NCBI GenBank assembly: GCA_963829575.1 | Contig: CAWHJF010000003.1 | Location: 186,001 to 250,000, forward strand | Length of the DNA: 64,000 nucleotides | DNA from: KACC-23026 sp963829575 | GTDB lineage: Bacteria; Bacillota; Bacilli; Bacillales; Sporolactobacillaceae | Reading direction: 5' to 3' | Part shown: in pieces, positions 43,467-52,049 of the stretch | Numbering within the stretch: the stretch's first letter is position 1 | Layout: each line of letters opens with the position of its first letter | The notes under the pieces: generated by a model | Told to the model about the DNA's origin: nothing | Seen by the model: only the letters and a program-made list of their open reading frames with translations | The model's database searches: none | Position numbers and translations under genes: made by a program

Positions 43467-44186
43467 TTAAACCATTTTATTGAATTCCTTTTTTAAGCGC
43501 TTGATAATCCGCTTTTCCAAGCGAGAAATATAAGATTGAGAGATGCCTAACTGATCGGCCACATCTTTTTGCGTCTTTTCTTTTCCTCCCGCTAATCCGA
43601 ATCGCAACTCCATAATTTCTTTTTCTCGATCATTCAATAATAATATGGCTTTCTTTAACAAACTTCGGTCGACTTTCTTTTCCATATCACGCGTAATGAT
43701 GTCCTCATCCGTTCCTAAAACGTCTGAAAGGAGCAGTTCATTTCCATCCCAATCCACATTAAGAGGCTCATCAAAAGACACTTCGGATTTGGTTTTATTA
43801 TTACGTCTTAGATACATCAAAATTTCATTTTCGATACATCGCGATGCATAGGTCGCCAGTTTAATTTTTTTCTCAGGATTAAAGGTGTTCACGGCTTTGA
43901 TCAATCCAATAGTCCCTATGCTAATCAGGTCTTCAATATTGATCTTGGTATTCTCAAATTTTCTAGCAATATACACAACCAAACGTAAATTCCGTTCTAT
44001 AAGCGATGCGCGCGCTGTATCATCACCATTCGTTAATTTGATCAATAGTTCCGCCTCTTCATCTTTAGAAAGTGGGGGTGGTAACGCCTCACTTCCTCCA
44101 ATGTAATAGACTTCTTCGGGCTTAATGTTTAGTTTTTGAAGTAGTTTCGTCCACAGTTTTAAGAACATCACTCTTACTCGTTGCAT
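43467..44186 (-). CDS. sigE: RNA polymerase sigma-E precursor (pro-sigma-E)
   Basis: A 239-residue mother-cell sigma factor made as an inactive precursor. The first 27-29 residues form the amphipathic membrane-binding pro-sequence, cut by SpoIIGA near EVYYIGGSEALPPPLS. The core regions are nearly identical to B. subtilis (NLRLVVYIARKFENT, IKLATYASRCIENEI, KTQKDVADQLGISQSYISRL). GGGGGAG precedes the ATG, and the N-terminus aligns residue for residue with B. subtilis. It lies 34 bp after spoIIGA. Confidence 0.98.
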   Translation of the reverse strand: MQRVRVMFLKLWTKLLQKLNIKPEEVYYIGGSEALPPPLSKDEEAELLIKLTNGDDTARASLIERNLRLVVYIARKFENTKINIEDLISIGTIGLIKAVNTFNPEKKIKLATYASRCIENEILMYLRRNNKTKSEVSFDEPLNVDWDGNELLLSDVLGTDEDIITRDMEKKVDRSLLKKAILLLNDREKEIMELRFGLAGGKEKTQKDVADQLGISQSYISRLEKRIIKRLKKEFNKMV

Positions 44187-44220
44187 GCAATCTCCCCCAA
44201 ATAGTTTTTATGATTGTCTT

Positions 44221-45132
44221 CTATGCGATTAAGCTACTTCCAATTTGAACCATCTCTGGGTGGAGAATACATTGATAATCGTTTTCCACCGACAGTTGAT
44301 GATCCGTTAGCGCAATCATGACTTTCTTACAAATTACATGTCCACTAGGGGATTTGAGCTCAACGGAATCGGGTTTGAGCGCAAGGATCGTTTTGTGTTC
44401 ACCACTTACCCCTCTGTATGGAATTACGGTTAAGCGCGATGCCCACATCTTGGGTAAGGTAGGGTCTCCCAAAACCTGTAAGGGATCTGCTTGAAGGTTA
44501 AGTTCTGGTAGTTCTTCTTTGCAGACACTGTGACTTACAAACATGACTGGCGCTTGATTAAGCGGGTGTTTGAGTTGATTTCCAGTGTCCACAATTCCTT
44601 TGATTTCAAAAGTAATGTCGCCAATTTTGACCCGTACGGCAACCTGTTCATCCATTCGCCATTTGCGTACCACGACATTTTCAAACCGTTTCTTTGAAAA
44701 CCACCAAAGAAGTGGAAATCCTATGACTACAAAAAGCCAACTCAATGGGTCACCGAATTCAAAGGTACTGAGACCTAGTCCATTTACATAAAATGATTGA
44801 GACTGAAGAAAATAATGGGCTGCAAATAAACCGCCACCGACAACAAAGGTGACAAAATAAAACATGCCAAACGCCTGTAAAAAAAGGGTAAACCGTTTGA
44901 ATCCAAAGACGATCAAAACAATAAGGACAGAATACATTAATTTTCCGACAGGGTTATAGGCAATGGCGCCAAGCGGTGTAAAAAGCAATAAAACGATTAG
45001 CGAGGCAAAAAAACCACCAGTGAAAAGCCTCCATTTTCGAACCGGTCGTTTTAGTGCAAGAGACGTTAACAGAATGAGCATGGTATCAATGAACAGGTTC
45101 ATGATCCAAACCAGATCGAGATAGACCTTCAT
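44221..45132 (-). CDS. spoIIGA: Sporulation sigma-E processing peptidase SpoIIGA
   Basis: A 303-residue membrane aspartic protease that activates pro-sigma-E after a signal from SpoIIR. The N-terminal half has five membrane helices; the C-terminal half carries the catalytic motif GIVDTGNQLKHPLN near residue 170. The enzyme is proposed to act as a dimer with one Asp each. The ATG at 45132 (MKVYLDLVWIMN) matches homologues. A Spo0A-type promoter precedes it. Confidence 0.95.
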   Translation of the reverse strand: MKVYLDLVWIMNLFIDTMLILLTSLALKRPVRKWRLFTGGFFASLIVLLLFTPLGAIAYNPVGKLMYSVLIVLIVFGFKRFTLFLQAFGMFYFVTFVVGGGLFAAHYFLQSQSFYVNGLGLSTFEFGDPLSWLFVVIGFPLLWWFSKKRFENVVVRKWRMDEQVAVRVKIGDITFEIKGIVDTGNQLKHPLNQAPVMFVSHSVCKEELPELNLQADPLQVLGDPTLPKMWASRLTVIPYRGVSGEHKTILALKPDSVELKSPSGHVICKKVMIALTDHQLSVENDYQCILHPEMVQIGSSLIA

Positions 45133-45163
45133 AACTTGTTCACCCGCCAAAGGTTTTGCCATA

Positions 45164-45248
45164 ATTATAAAAGCTTATCCATGGGATGTCTGTCAGTTTA
45201 TGGCGAGAATTTTAAGTGTTTTTGCAAATTGCTTGCTGATTTTGTCGG
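45164..45248 (-). promoter_or_regulatory. Spo0A-dependent type promoter of the spoIIG operon
   Basis: On the minus strand CTGACA (complement of 45191-45196) and TATAAT (complement of 45164-45169) are separated by 21 bp, longer than the optimum, as in the B. subtilis spoIIG promoter (22 bp). A candidate 0A box, CCGACAAAA (complement of 45240-45248; reverse reads TTTTGTCGG), lies about 45 bp upstream of the -35. The rest of the 351-bp gap back to the ftsZ terminator shows no gene. Confidence 0.6.
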
Positions 45249-45412
45249 TTGGAAAATAGGGCTTCTATTTGACTGGGTTGATCTGCCGTTGGCGCGGGTT
45301 ACAGCCCGTTTGCTGTAACTAACTGTTATTTAAGTGACTAAGACCACGGGTGGCCGCCACACTTTTTGTGAACGCAAGTGACGCGTTACTCCCAATGTAT
45401 TTTTCCTCACGC

Positions 45413-45457
45413 AAAAAAAACGCCAAGACCCTGCGATCAGGATCTTAGCGTTTTTAA
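45413..45457 (-). terminator. Terminator after ftsZ
   Basis: AACGCCAAGACCCTG (45419-45433) pairs with CAGGATCTTAGCGTT (45438-45452); A8 on one side and T5 on the other make it usable on both strands. Confidence 0.85.
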
Positions 45458-45483
45458 TTTATTCATCATAGCTACTTTGAGTA

Positions 45484-46620
45484 TTAACGTTTGCGCGTAC
45501 GATTTCTCAAGAAGGTTGGAATATCAAGTTGATCTTCCGCTTCATTCGATGAAGACTGATTATTTCGAGAAATCGGTTCTTGTTCCTCACGTACGGGAGC
45601 TTGCGGTCGAGGTTTAGCAAGTGATTGGCGGTCCACACGATTTTGATTTTGTGGCACCGGACGACGGTTCTCGTTCTCTTCAAAACCTGTTGCAATGACC
45701 GTTACGATGATTTCATCTTTTAGTTCTTCACTAATTACCGAACCAAAGATCATGTTGACTTCTTGGTCAGCTGCGGTGGCCACAATATCTGCAGCCTCAT
45801 TGACTTCATACAAGCTTAAATTGCTACCGCCTGTGATGTTCATCAACACGCCTTTAGCGCCGTCGATCGACTTCTCAAGAAGTGGACTCGAGATGGCTTT
45901 CTTAGCTGCTTCCGCTGCACGATTTTCACCGGTTGCGACACCAATAGCCATCAATGCCGAGCCGCCTTCTGTCATAATTGTCTTAACGTCTGCAAAGTCG
46001 AGGTTAATCAACCCAGGGACAGCAATCAAATCTGAGATCCCCTGAACCCCTTGACGAAGCACATTATCGGCTTCACGGAACGCTTCAAGCATTGGTGTAT
46101 TTCGATCAACAATCTCAAGCAAACGATCGTTTGGAATCACAATCAATGTATCCACTTTTTCTTTAAGATTATCAATTCCGCCCTGTGCATGGCTGCTGCG
46201 CTTGCGCCCTTCAAATGTAAACGGGCGAGTCACGACACCAACTGTTAAAGCGCCTAATTCTTTTGCGATTTCGGCGATAACAGGAGCTGCTCCTGTACCT
46301 GTTCCTCCGCCCATTCCAGCCGTAACAAATACCATGTCCGCACCGGCTAACGCATCTTCAATTTGATCTCGGCTTTCTTCCGCAGCTTTTTTCCCGATAT
46401 CCGGATTCGCACCCGCTCCAAGCCCGCGAGTAAGCTTTTCACCAAGCTGAAGTTTAATTTGCGCCTTTGACAATTTTAAAGCCTGTGCATCTGTATTCAC
46501 ACATATAAAATCAACACCCTGCACATCATTCTCAATCATTCGGTTCACAGCATTAGAACCACCGCCGCCTACGCCGATGACTTTAATCCGTGCAAGCTGA
46601 TCCATATCATTATCAAACAT
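45484..46620 (-). CDS. ftsZ: Cell division GTPase FtsZ
   Basis: A 378-residue tubulin homologue forming the Z ring. IKVIGVGGGGSNAVNRM (from residue 12), the tubulin signature GMGGGTGTGAAP (near 103-114) and the T7 loop NLDFADVKTIM are intact. A disordered Q/N/R-rich linker (about 317-366) precedes the conserved C-terminal peptide DIPTFLRNR that binds FtsA, SepF and EzrA. It lies 36 bp after ftsA. Confidence 0.98.
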   Translation of the reverse strand: MFDNDMDQLARIKVIGVGGGGSNAVNRMIENDVQGVDFICVNTDAQALKLSKAQIKLQLGEKLTRGLGAGANPDIGKKAAEESRDQIEDALAGADMVFVTAGMGGGTGTGAAPVIAEIAKELGALTVGVVTRPFTFEGRKRSSHAQGGIDNLKEKVDTLIVIPNDRLLEIVDRNTPMLEAFREADNVLRQGVQGISDLIAVPGLINLDFADVKTIMTEGGSALMAIGVATGENRAAEAAKKAISSPLLEKSIDGAKGVLMNITGGSNLSLYEVNEAADIVATAADQEVNMIFGSVISEELKDEIIVTVIATGFEENENRRPVPQNQNRVDRQSLAKPRPQAPVREEQEPISRNNQSSSNEAEDQLDIPTFLRNRTRKR

Positions 46621-46656
46621 GTTCCGTGCCTCCTATTAAGAAATTCCATTTATCTA

Positions 46657-47943
46657 TTAATCGAAAAATAGTCCAAACCAATCTTTGACTCGTTTTGACA
46701 TGCCGCTTTTATCTTTCGGCGGTTGTTCATTTTTAACTGCTTGACGTTTGGAAGCAGCAGGAACTTTTTGTTGAGTCTCCATTTCAACGGCTTTGACAAG
46801 CTCCTTACCCTGAACTTTGACGTTTTGATAAGCAAACTTGATTAAGCCGACAGCCGTTGTATATTGTGGCTCTCTTACACCGATATAATCTGGAATCGCG
46901 ATTCGAACGTTGTTTTGGAATTCATGTTGTGCAAGTTCTATGACGCCTGGCATAGCCGTTACTCCACCAGTAAGAATTAATCCACCTGGTAAGTCCAGCA
47001 CCCCCATCCGTCTTAATTCTTTAGAAATGATCTCAAAAATTTCCGCCACTCGCGGTTCAATAATATACGCTATATCTTGTTGAGTAAAGGTTTGGCTTCC
47101 AGATCCGCCGATTTTTGGTACATGAAACGACTCTTCAACAGATGCCAAATCAATAAAAGCATGTCCATGTTTTAATTTAATGGATTCCGCTTGTTCTGTC
47201 GGGGTTCTTAAACCGATTGAAATATCCTTTGTTATATGGTTCCCACCGATCGGCAATTCAAAGGTTGCCATCAGAATGCTCTCTTCAAAAAACGCGACGC
47301 TGGTTGAACCTCCTCCAATATCAATTAAGACGACGCCCATATTCCTCTCGTCTCTTGTTAGAGCAATTGAGCCAAGAGCAAGAGGTTGGAGACACACATC
47401 TAAGACATCCAATCCTGCTTTCTCAACACAGCGCAACAAGTTATGTAGCACGGTTTTTGAGCCAGTAATGATCGTGCCTTCCATCTCTAAACGAACCCCC
47501 ACCATACCGCGTGGATCTTTAATCTCTTCTAAACCATCCACGATAAATTGGTGTGGAATCACATCGATGATTTCACGTTCTGGTGCCAGTGGAATGACTT
47601 GAGCCGCTTCCATCACTCGCCCAATATCCTCATTCCCAATTTCACGGTTGTCACTTGATACCGCAACAACTCCATGGCAGTCTTGAAGTTGAATGTGATT
47701 GCCGGTAATCCCTACGATCACACTACGAATCTTCATTCCTACCATTCTTTCGGCTTGTTCTACGGCATTTTGAATGGATCGAACCGTCTCATCAATATCC
47801 ACGATCGATCCTTTTTTAATCCCGCTCGACTCCGATTTCCCTATTCCAATGACGTTAAGTGTGTCACCAGTCATTTCCCCAATTACCACTTTTACGGTGG
47901 ATGTACCGATGTCCAAACTTACATAGATGTCGTTGCTGTTCAC
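46657..47943 (-). CDS. ftsA: Cell division protein FtsA
   Basis: A 428-residue actin-like protein that tethers FtsZ to the membrane. YVSLDIGTSTVKVVIGE (phosphate 1) and VLIDIGGGSTSVAFF (phosphate 2) are visible, with the SHS2/1C domain between them. The C-terminal 14 residues (GMSKRVKDWFGLFF) form the amphipathic membrane-targeting helix. Operon with ftsZ as in all Bacillales. Confidence 0.97.
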   Translation of the reverse strand: MNSNDIYVSLDIGTSTVKVVIGEMTGDTLNVIGIGKSESSGIKKGSIVDIDETVRSIQNAVEQAERMVGMKIRSVIVGITGNHIQLQDCHGVVAVSSDNREIGNEDIGRVMEAAQVIPLAPEREIIDVIPHQFIVDGLEEIKDPRGMVGVRLEMEGTIITGSKTVLHNLLRCVEKAGLDVLDVCLQPLALGSIALTRDERNMGVVLIDIGGGSTSVAFFEESILMATFELPIGGNHITKDISIGLRTPTEQAESIKLKHGHAFIDLASVEESFHVPKIGGSGSQTFTQQDIAYIIEPRVAEIFEIISKELRRMGVLDLPGGLILTGGVTAMPGVIELAQHEFQNNVRIAIPDYIGVREPQYTTAVGLIKFAYQNVKVQGKELVKAVEMETQQKVPAASKRQAVKNEQPPKDKSGMSKRVKDWFGLFFD

Positions 47944-48102
47944 TCTTTGGCACCCCCTCTATAGAGATCCAATCTATACGTTTTCGTTCATTCAGATAAG
48001 CATTAATTTTAATTCTTAAAAAGGTATTCAACATTTTGTAAGTATTACCCTTCTTTTTAATAGATTTCTTTTAAAATATTTTCAAATTATGGCATGATCT
48101 CT

Positions 48103-48471
48103 TCAAAACGTAGAAAATTCCTTCGATTTCTTTCGATTACGCCATTTTTCAATCCCAATTCTTCTTATTATAGCAATATTATTAAACAACCGTACACCAA
48201 AAGCAAACACAGCTGCTAGATACAAGTCTACACCAAGTTGCGTGCCTAGAAAAGCTAATCCGGCTGCTAAAAATATATTAAAAAAGAAGCCCGTTACAAA
48301 CACCAGATTATCGTATTTGTTTTCCAATTGTGCACGAATGCCGCCTAAAAGCGTGTCAAATGCGGCTAAGACAGCAATTGAGAGATAACTGGAATACGCT
48401 TCTGGAATGGAAACATTTGAGAAATATCCCAATAAAACACCAATAATGAGCCCGAGAATGGGTAGCCACAT
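48103..48471 (-). CDS. sbp: Small basic protein Sbp (DUF1290)
   Basis: A 122-residue membrane protein with three or four helices, starting MWLPILGLIIGVLLGYFSN and ending in a basic tail. It matches the DUF1290 family found between ylxX and ftsA in Bacillales. AGGAGGG precedes the ATG, 2 bp after the ylxX stop. Function is unknown. Confidence 0.9.
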   Translation of the reverse strand: MWLPILGLIIGVLLGYFSNVSIPEAYSSYLSIAVLAAFDTLLGGIRAQLENKYDNLVFVTGFFFNIFLAAGLAFLGTQLGVDLYLAAVFAFGVRLFNNIAIIRRIGIEKWRNRKKSKEFSTF

Positions 48472-48473
48472 CT

Positions 48474-49181
48474 CTATGACCCTCCTTTGGCTGGTTTTAA
48501 ATTATTAAATGTTATAGAGGACAGATACGCAGGCAAGGTCAGATTATCTTTAATCTGAACATCAAGAGTTAATCCTTTTCTCGCAAAATCATCCAAAACA
48601 GAAGAGCGGTCTAACTGGTCCTTAAAATTTGCCGGGTCTTGGGACAACACCTGAATCGAAAACGGCAACCCTGGCATTTTTTGATCATTAATTAAAAGGT
48701 CTGTATGTACCATTCTTATAGGTGTAATATTGACAATGCGTTCCCCGCCTACTGCGACATCTGTTGCCCCATACTCATTCAGGACGTTGAGAAGCTCCCG
48801 AATTAAAGTTGCAGAGACGGTCCCTTCACTGAATGGGTCGTTCCCACCAATTAGGGGTTTCACAATGATCAAATCACCCTGTCCAGATTTTTTAGTAAGG
48901 CCCGCTTGGACTTTTTGCTGAGCGAGCGCATCTTTCATCGTTTGTAATTGGCTACTTTTTTGTGAGGTTTGATACTTATTTAAAAGTTGCTGGGATTGAG
49001 ACAATTGATAATTCAACTTAATGTGCTTTTGTTGAGCTTTTGCTAAGTCTGTCTGCAATTGTTTAAGATCTTTGGAATCTTGTTGTTTGGGGTGCTTAAC
49101 GGTCTGAAACTGTAAGATCACCATAAAACCAAAGAGTAGCGCAACAAGGGTCAGGGAGAGACGTTGGCTTAATTTTTTCAT
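48474..49181 (-). CDS. ylxX: DUF881 family protein YlxX
   Basis: A 235-residue protein with one N-terminal membrane anchor (about 9-27), a coiled coil (about 38-80) and an extracytoplasmic DUF881 domain (GATDVAVGGERIVNITPIRM). It is a paralogue of the adjacent ylxW, which has the same layout. The family is conserved in the divIB-sbp interval of Gram-positives; molecular function is not established. AAGGAGGG precedes the ATG. Confidence 0.9.
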   Translation of the reverse strand: MKKLSQRLSLTLVALLFGFMVILQFQTVKHPKQQDSKDLKQLQTDLAKAQQKHIKLNYQLSQSQQLLNKYQTSQKSSQLQTMKDALAQQKVQAGLTKKSGQGDLIIVKPLIGGNDPFSEGTVSATLIRELLNVLNEYGATDVAVGGERIVNITPIRMVHTDLLINDQKMPGLPFSIQVLSQDPANFKDQLDRSSVLDDFARKGLTLDVQIKDNLTLPAYLSSITFNNLKPAKGGS

Positions 49182-49202
49182 AAAAAGTCCCTCCTTCTAA
49201 TT

Positions 49203-49883
49203 TCAAGTTAATGGGTTGAGCGTCAAACCGTCTACTTTTTCAACACTGACATCAATGCCACGATCGCTTAATGTCTCTACGACACCGCCATTCATATTAA
49301 GAGCACTCATTAAAGCATCTGAATCTCCAATTGCACTGACTACAAAAGGAGCCGTATGGCGCTCTCCGTCCACTTTCACAACAGGGCCTACACATTCAAT
49401 ATAAGAATGCGAAGAAAACCGTTGGCCGTTAATCGAGATGGCCTCTGCTCCAATGGCATAGAGTTCATAAATGACTTCTTGAAGATCTTGTTGATGCACA
49501 ATATAGTTATTTGGATCGCCCCCGTTAGGAACGTAATTGGCATCGGACAACGTAACCTTGACCCCAGGACCAGTCACAGCCGTTTGACCATTTAACATCC
49601 GATATTTGTTTAATTGATCCAGGAGCTGTGTCGCCGTGGATTTTTGTTGAGCAATTTTTTCTTCGTTTACCGTGATTTGTCCCCTTACTTTATCAATCTT
49701 TGTTTGCAAATCTCGATTTAGATTTTGTTCATTAATAATTTCTTCTCTTAATGCTTTTTCCTGTTGATATTGCGAATCTGTGATACGGGTAACCGTGTGG
49801 TGCGATTGTACATATTGGTATGAGTACGCCAATATGAAGCCCGTAATTAATAAAATTAAAGAGAGGATCCCTTTATTCTTCAT
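49203..49883 (-). CDS. ylxW: DUF881 family protein YlxW
   Basis: A 226-residue protein: membrane anchor (about 5-25), coiled coil (about 35-85) and DUF881 domain with ELYAIGAEAISINGQRFSS. ATG 49883 (MKNKGILSLILL) has GGAGGAG 7 nt upstream and is 1 bp from the divIB stop; longer frames lie inside divIB. It is a tandem paralogue of ylxX. Likely located at the membrane and coupled with division, but its role is unknown. Confidence 0.9.
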   Translation of the reverse strand: MKNKGILSLILLITGFILAYSYQYVQSHHTVTRITDSQYQQEKALREEIINEQNLNRDLQTKIDKVRGQITVNEEKIAQQKSTATQLLDQLNKYRMLNGQTAVTGPGVKVTLSDANYVPNGGDPNNYIVHQQDLQEVIYELYAIGAEAISINGQRFSSHSYIECVGPVVKVDGERHTAPFVVSAIGDSDALMSALNMNGGVVETLSDRGIDVSVEKVDGLTLNPLT

Positions 49884-49884
49884 A

Positions 49885-50673
49885 TCAGGCTCCTCCATTC
49901 GGATTGGACGATGCATTCGGATTAGAAGCAGCCGGACTCCAATACGCACCCACTCGCAATTCGACGACACCATCCTCGTTCTTAGGCAAAGTAGGTAGAA
50001 TACTAGGATAAAGTTTCATTTTATTAGCTAAAGTCGTACTGTCTGCTAAAGCGCGATGTCCATCGTTTAAGTAAAGGGTAATCCCGTTTGGATACAAGGA
50101 GGTTGGTGTGAAATCAATTTCCGAAAGATCATAGAGCATCGCAGGCTTAAGTTGATTCAGTTGGTCGGCTAATTTATTTAGTGCCTTACCCTCTTGAAAG
50201 CCTATCAAAATTGGTGCGTTAACAGGGGTTTCATTGGTATTTGATGGGGTCATAAACTTCCCATTGGCAAGCACCTCTTTATATACCGAACCTTTTTTGA
50301 CATAGGCTACTCTCTTGTACTCAGTTACTGTGAGATTAACTTGTCCACTAAAAAAGTGAGACTTGACCTTGACTGTTTTAATCGAAGGAATCTTGGTAAG
50401 GGCTCGCTTCACCTTGGTTTGATTAACGTTCCAAATCTTACTTTTCGTTGTCAATCCAGAAGTCGCTTTAATTGTATCCTCTGGTACATAGCGATTTCCG
50501 ACAATTTGAATGTTCTTCACATTGCTTAATGGTGATTCAATATATGTCACCACTAGGACTAAAAGAAAGAAGATCGTGATATAAAAAACAAAGCGCCTGT
50601 TTGACTTTTGACGCCGCATGGCTTTTAATTTTGGAATTCTGTCATCAAGTTGAATGACCTTTTTGTCACTCAT
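49885..50673 (-). CDS. divIB: Cell division protein DivIB/FtsQ
   Basis: A 262-residue bitopic protein: short cytoplasmic tail, membrane helix (about 27-46), POTRA domain (NVKNIQIVGNRYVPEDTI ...) and beta domain, ending in a Pro/Asn-rich tail. DivIB, with DivIC and FtsL, activates septal FtsW and PBP2B. ATG 50673 has AAGGTG 9 nt upstream; the GTG at 50685 is inside that site. Confidence 0.95.
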   Translation of the reverse strand: MSDKKVIQLDDRIPKLKAMRRQKSNRRFVFYITIFFLLVLVVTYIESPLSNVKNIQIVGNRYVPEDTIKATSGLTTKSKIWNVNQTKVKRALTKIPSIKTVKVKSHFFSGQVNLTVTEYKRVAYVKKGSVYKEVLANGKFMTPSNTNETPVNAPILIGFQEGKALNKLADQLNQLKPAMLYDLSEIDFTPTSLYPNGITLYLNDGHRALADSTTLANKMKLYPSILPTLPKNEDGVVELRVGAYWSPAASNPNASSNPNGGA

Positions 50674-51003
50674 AACATCAATCACCTTATCTTCAAGAAG
50701 TCTTTTATATATTTATTCTTATTAAAAACAAACAAAACGACATCTAAAATGTCGTTTTGTCGAACTTCTATAATTATAGCATAGGATGAACTAGAATTCT
50801 CTATGCTTTTAAATTTTTTGCCTGTGAGTACGCAAGCTTGTGTCGCCTATTGTAGTGAAGAGGACCTTGAACACTTTGTGTCCGCACCGCTTACTAATTT
50901 TGCGGTCCCGAGAATCCTCTAGCCCATTCGATCACGACCACTAGCTGTCAATGGGTTCCCTTGAAACCCTCGACACATCAACCGCCCACAAAAACCAATA
51001 AGA
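50674..51003 (-). promoter_or_regulatory. Structured leader and promoter region upstream of divIB
   Basis: No gene is seen. From murB towards divIB it holds: hairpin TGTC..GGGTT / AACCC..GACA (50946-50975); a 62-nt element closed by AGAGGA / TCCTCT (50859-50920) with inner ACAC/GTGT and CCGC/GCGG pairs; an extended -10 TGCTATAAT (complement of 50773-50781); and a 10-bp hairpin AAAACGACAT / ATGTCGTTTT followed by a T-rich tract (50734-50758) only some 8 nt after the predicted start site. Confidence 0.5.
50734..50758 (-). terminator. Terminator-like hairpin before divIB
   Basis: A 10-bp stem with a 5-nt loop, followed on the minus strand by GTTTGTTTTT. It may end murB transcripts or act as an attenuator or 5' stabiliser of the divIB mRNA. 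Confidence 0.65.
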
Positions 51004-51909
51004 CTAAGCCTTTCTAAGGCATTCGACTTCCGGTTGGAGGGAAATGTCATTACTTTCTTTAATCGTGTTCTGGATATGTTCAATCAAATCTAGAACGTCC
51101 TGAGCTTTTGCACCACCGGCATTAATTATAAAATTGGCGTGCATGTCAGAGACCTGGGCCCCTCCCATTTTGAACCCCTTTAATCCGGCTGCCTCGATCA
51201 ACTGACCCGCATGATTCGGGAGCGGGTTACGAAAGACGCTTCCGCAACAGGGCTTATCATAAGGCTGGGTACTGTGTCGGTAGTCTTTATGACGCTGCAT
51301 ATCCTCCCAAATTTGATCCGCATCTCCCTCTTTAAGTTCGAATACGGCCTCAACGACAACCCCTTTAGCTTTCTGTAAGATTGACGTCCGATAACTAAAC
51401 TCAAGCTCATCATTCGCCAACCATTTAAATGAGCCATCAGGGAACAGAATAAGAGCACGTTTTAAAATCCGAGAAATGTCGGAGCCGTGAGCACCTGCGT
51501 TCATGTATACAGCCCCACCCACCGAGCCTGGAATGCCAGCTGCAAAACCGAAGCCGTCATACCCTTTTCGACTTAGGATCGTCGCAAGCGGCACAATGGG
51601 ATAACCTGCCCCAACATGCAATTCATCGCCAACAAACTCCATTTTGCGCAAGCCACGGTCAATTTTAATAATCGCGCCATCAATCCCGGGATCGTCAACC
51701 AACAAATTGGAGCCTCTGCCAATCGCCCGCCAAGGAATCTCGTGTTTTTCTAAAATGGTTATCGTCCGCTTTAATGCATCTACATCTTTAGGATCTATGA
51801 AATAGGTGGCTGGACCGCCTATTTTTAAAGTCGTATGTTTGGAAAGAGGTTCATTTTTTATAAGTTTTCCAATCTCTGCTTGTTCGAGCTCTTGATCGAT
51901 GTTGATCAA
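51004..51909 (-). CDS. murB: UDP-N-acetylenolpyruvoylglucosamine reductase
   Basis: A 301-residue FAD enzyme making UDP-MurNAc. The FAD motifs HTTLKIGGPATYFIDP, GRGSNLLVDD and GIPGSVGGAVYMNAGA are present; the catalytic Ser is in CCGSVFRNP and the late Glu in LQPEVE, type I/IIa fashion. The TTG at 51909 is chosen: AAAGGAGGGG lies 5 nt upstream and the product starts INIDQELEQ; a longer frame to 52014 has no homology. murG, normally just upstream, is absent. Confidence 0.94.
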   Translation of the reverse strand: MINIDQELEQAEIGKLIKNEPLSKHTTLKIGGPATYFIDPKDVDALKRTITILEKHEIPWRAIGRGSNLLVDDPGIDGAIIKIDRGLRKMEFVGDELHVGAGYPIVPLATILSRKGYDGFGFAAGIPGSVGGAVYMNAGAHGSDISRILKRALILFPDGSFKWLANDELEFSYRTSILQKAKGVVVEAVFELKEGDADQIWEDMQRHKDYRHSTQPYDKPCCGSVFRNPLPNHAGQLIEAAGLKGFKMGGAQVSDMHANFIINAGGAKAQDVLDLIEHIQNTIKESNDISLQPEVECLRKA

Positions 51910-51966
51910 AAAAACCCCTCCTTTATACTTCATGCACAAGTCACTTTCACCACTATCTATCTTATA

Positions 51967-52012
51967 ACAAAAGAGGCTTGATTGCCTACCCAGAAAAGCA
52001 TGGGAAGCATTC
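51967..52012 (-). terminator. Terminator of spoVE
   Basis: GGCTTGA..GC..CCCA pairs with TGGG..GCAATCAAGCC on the minus strand and is followed by TCTTTTGTT. About 40 bp after the spoVE stop. Confidence 0.65.
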
Positions 52013-52049
52013 AAGCCGTCAGGACATTCACTTCTATAATTCGTTTTAT

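Noticed and set aside
50859..50920. tRNA-like cloverleaf upstream of divIB
   Set aside because: It has closing pairs and inner stems, but at 62 nt it is too short and lacks T-loop (TTCRANY) and D-loop sequences.
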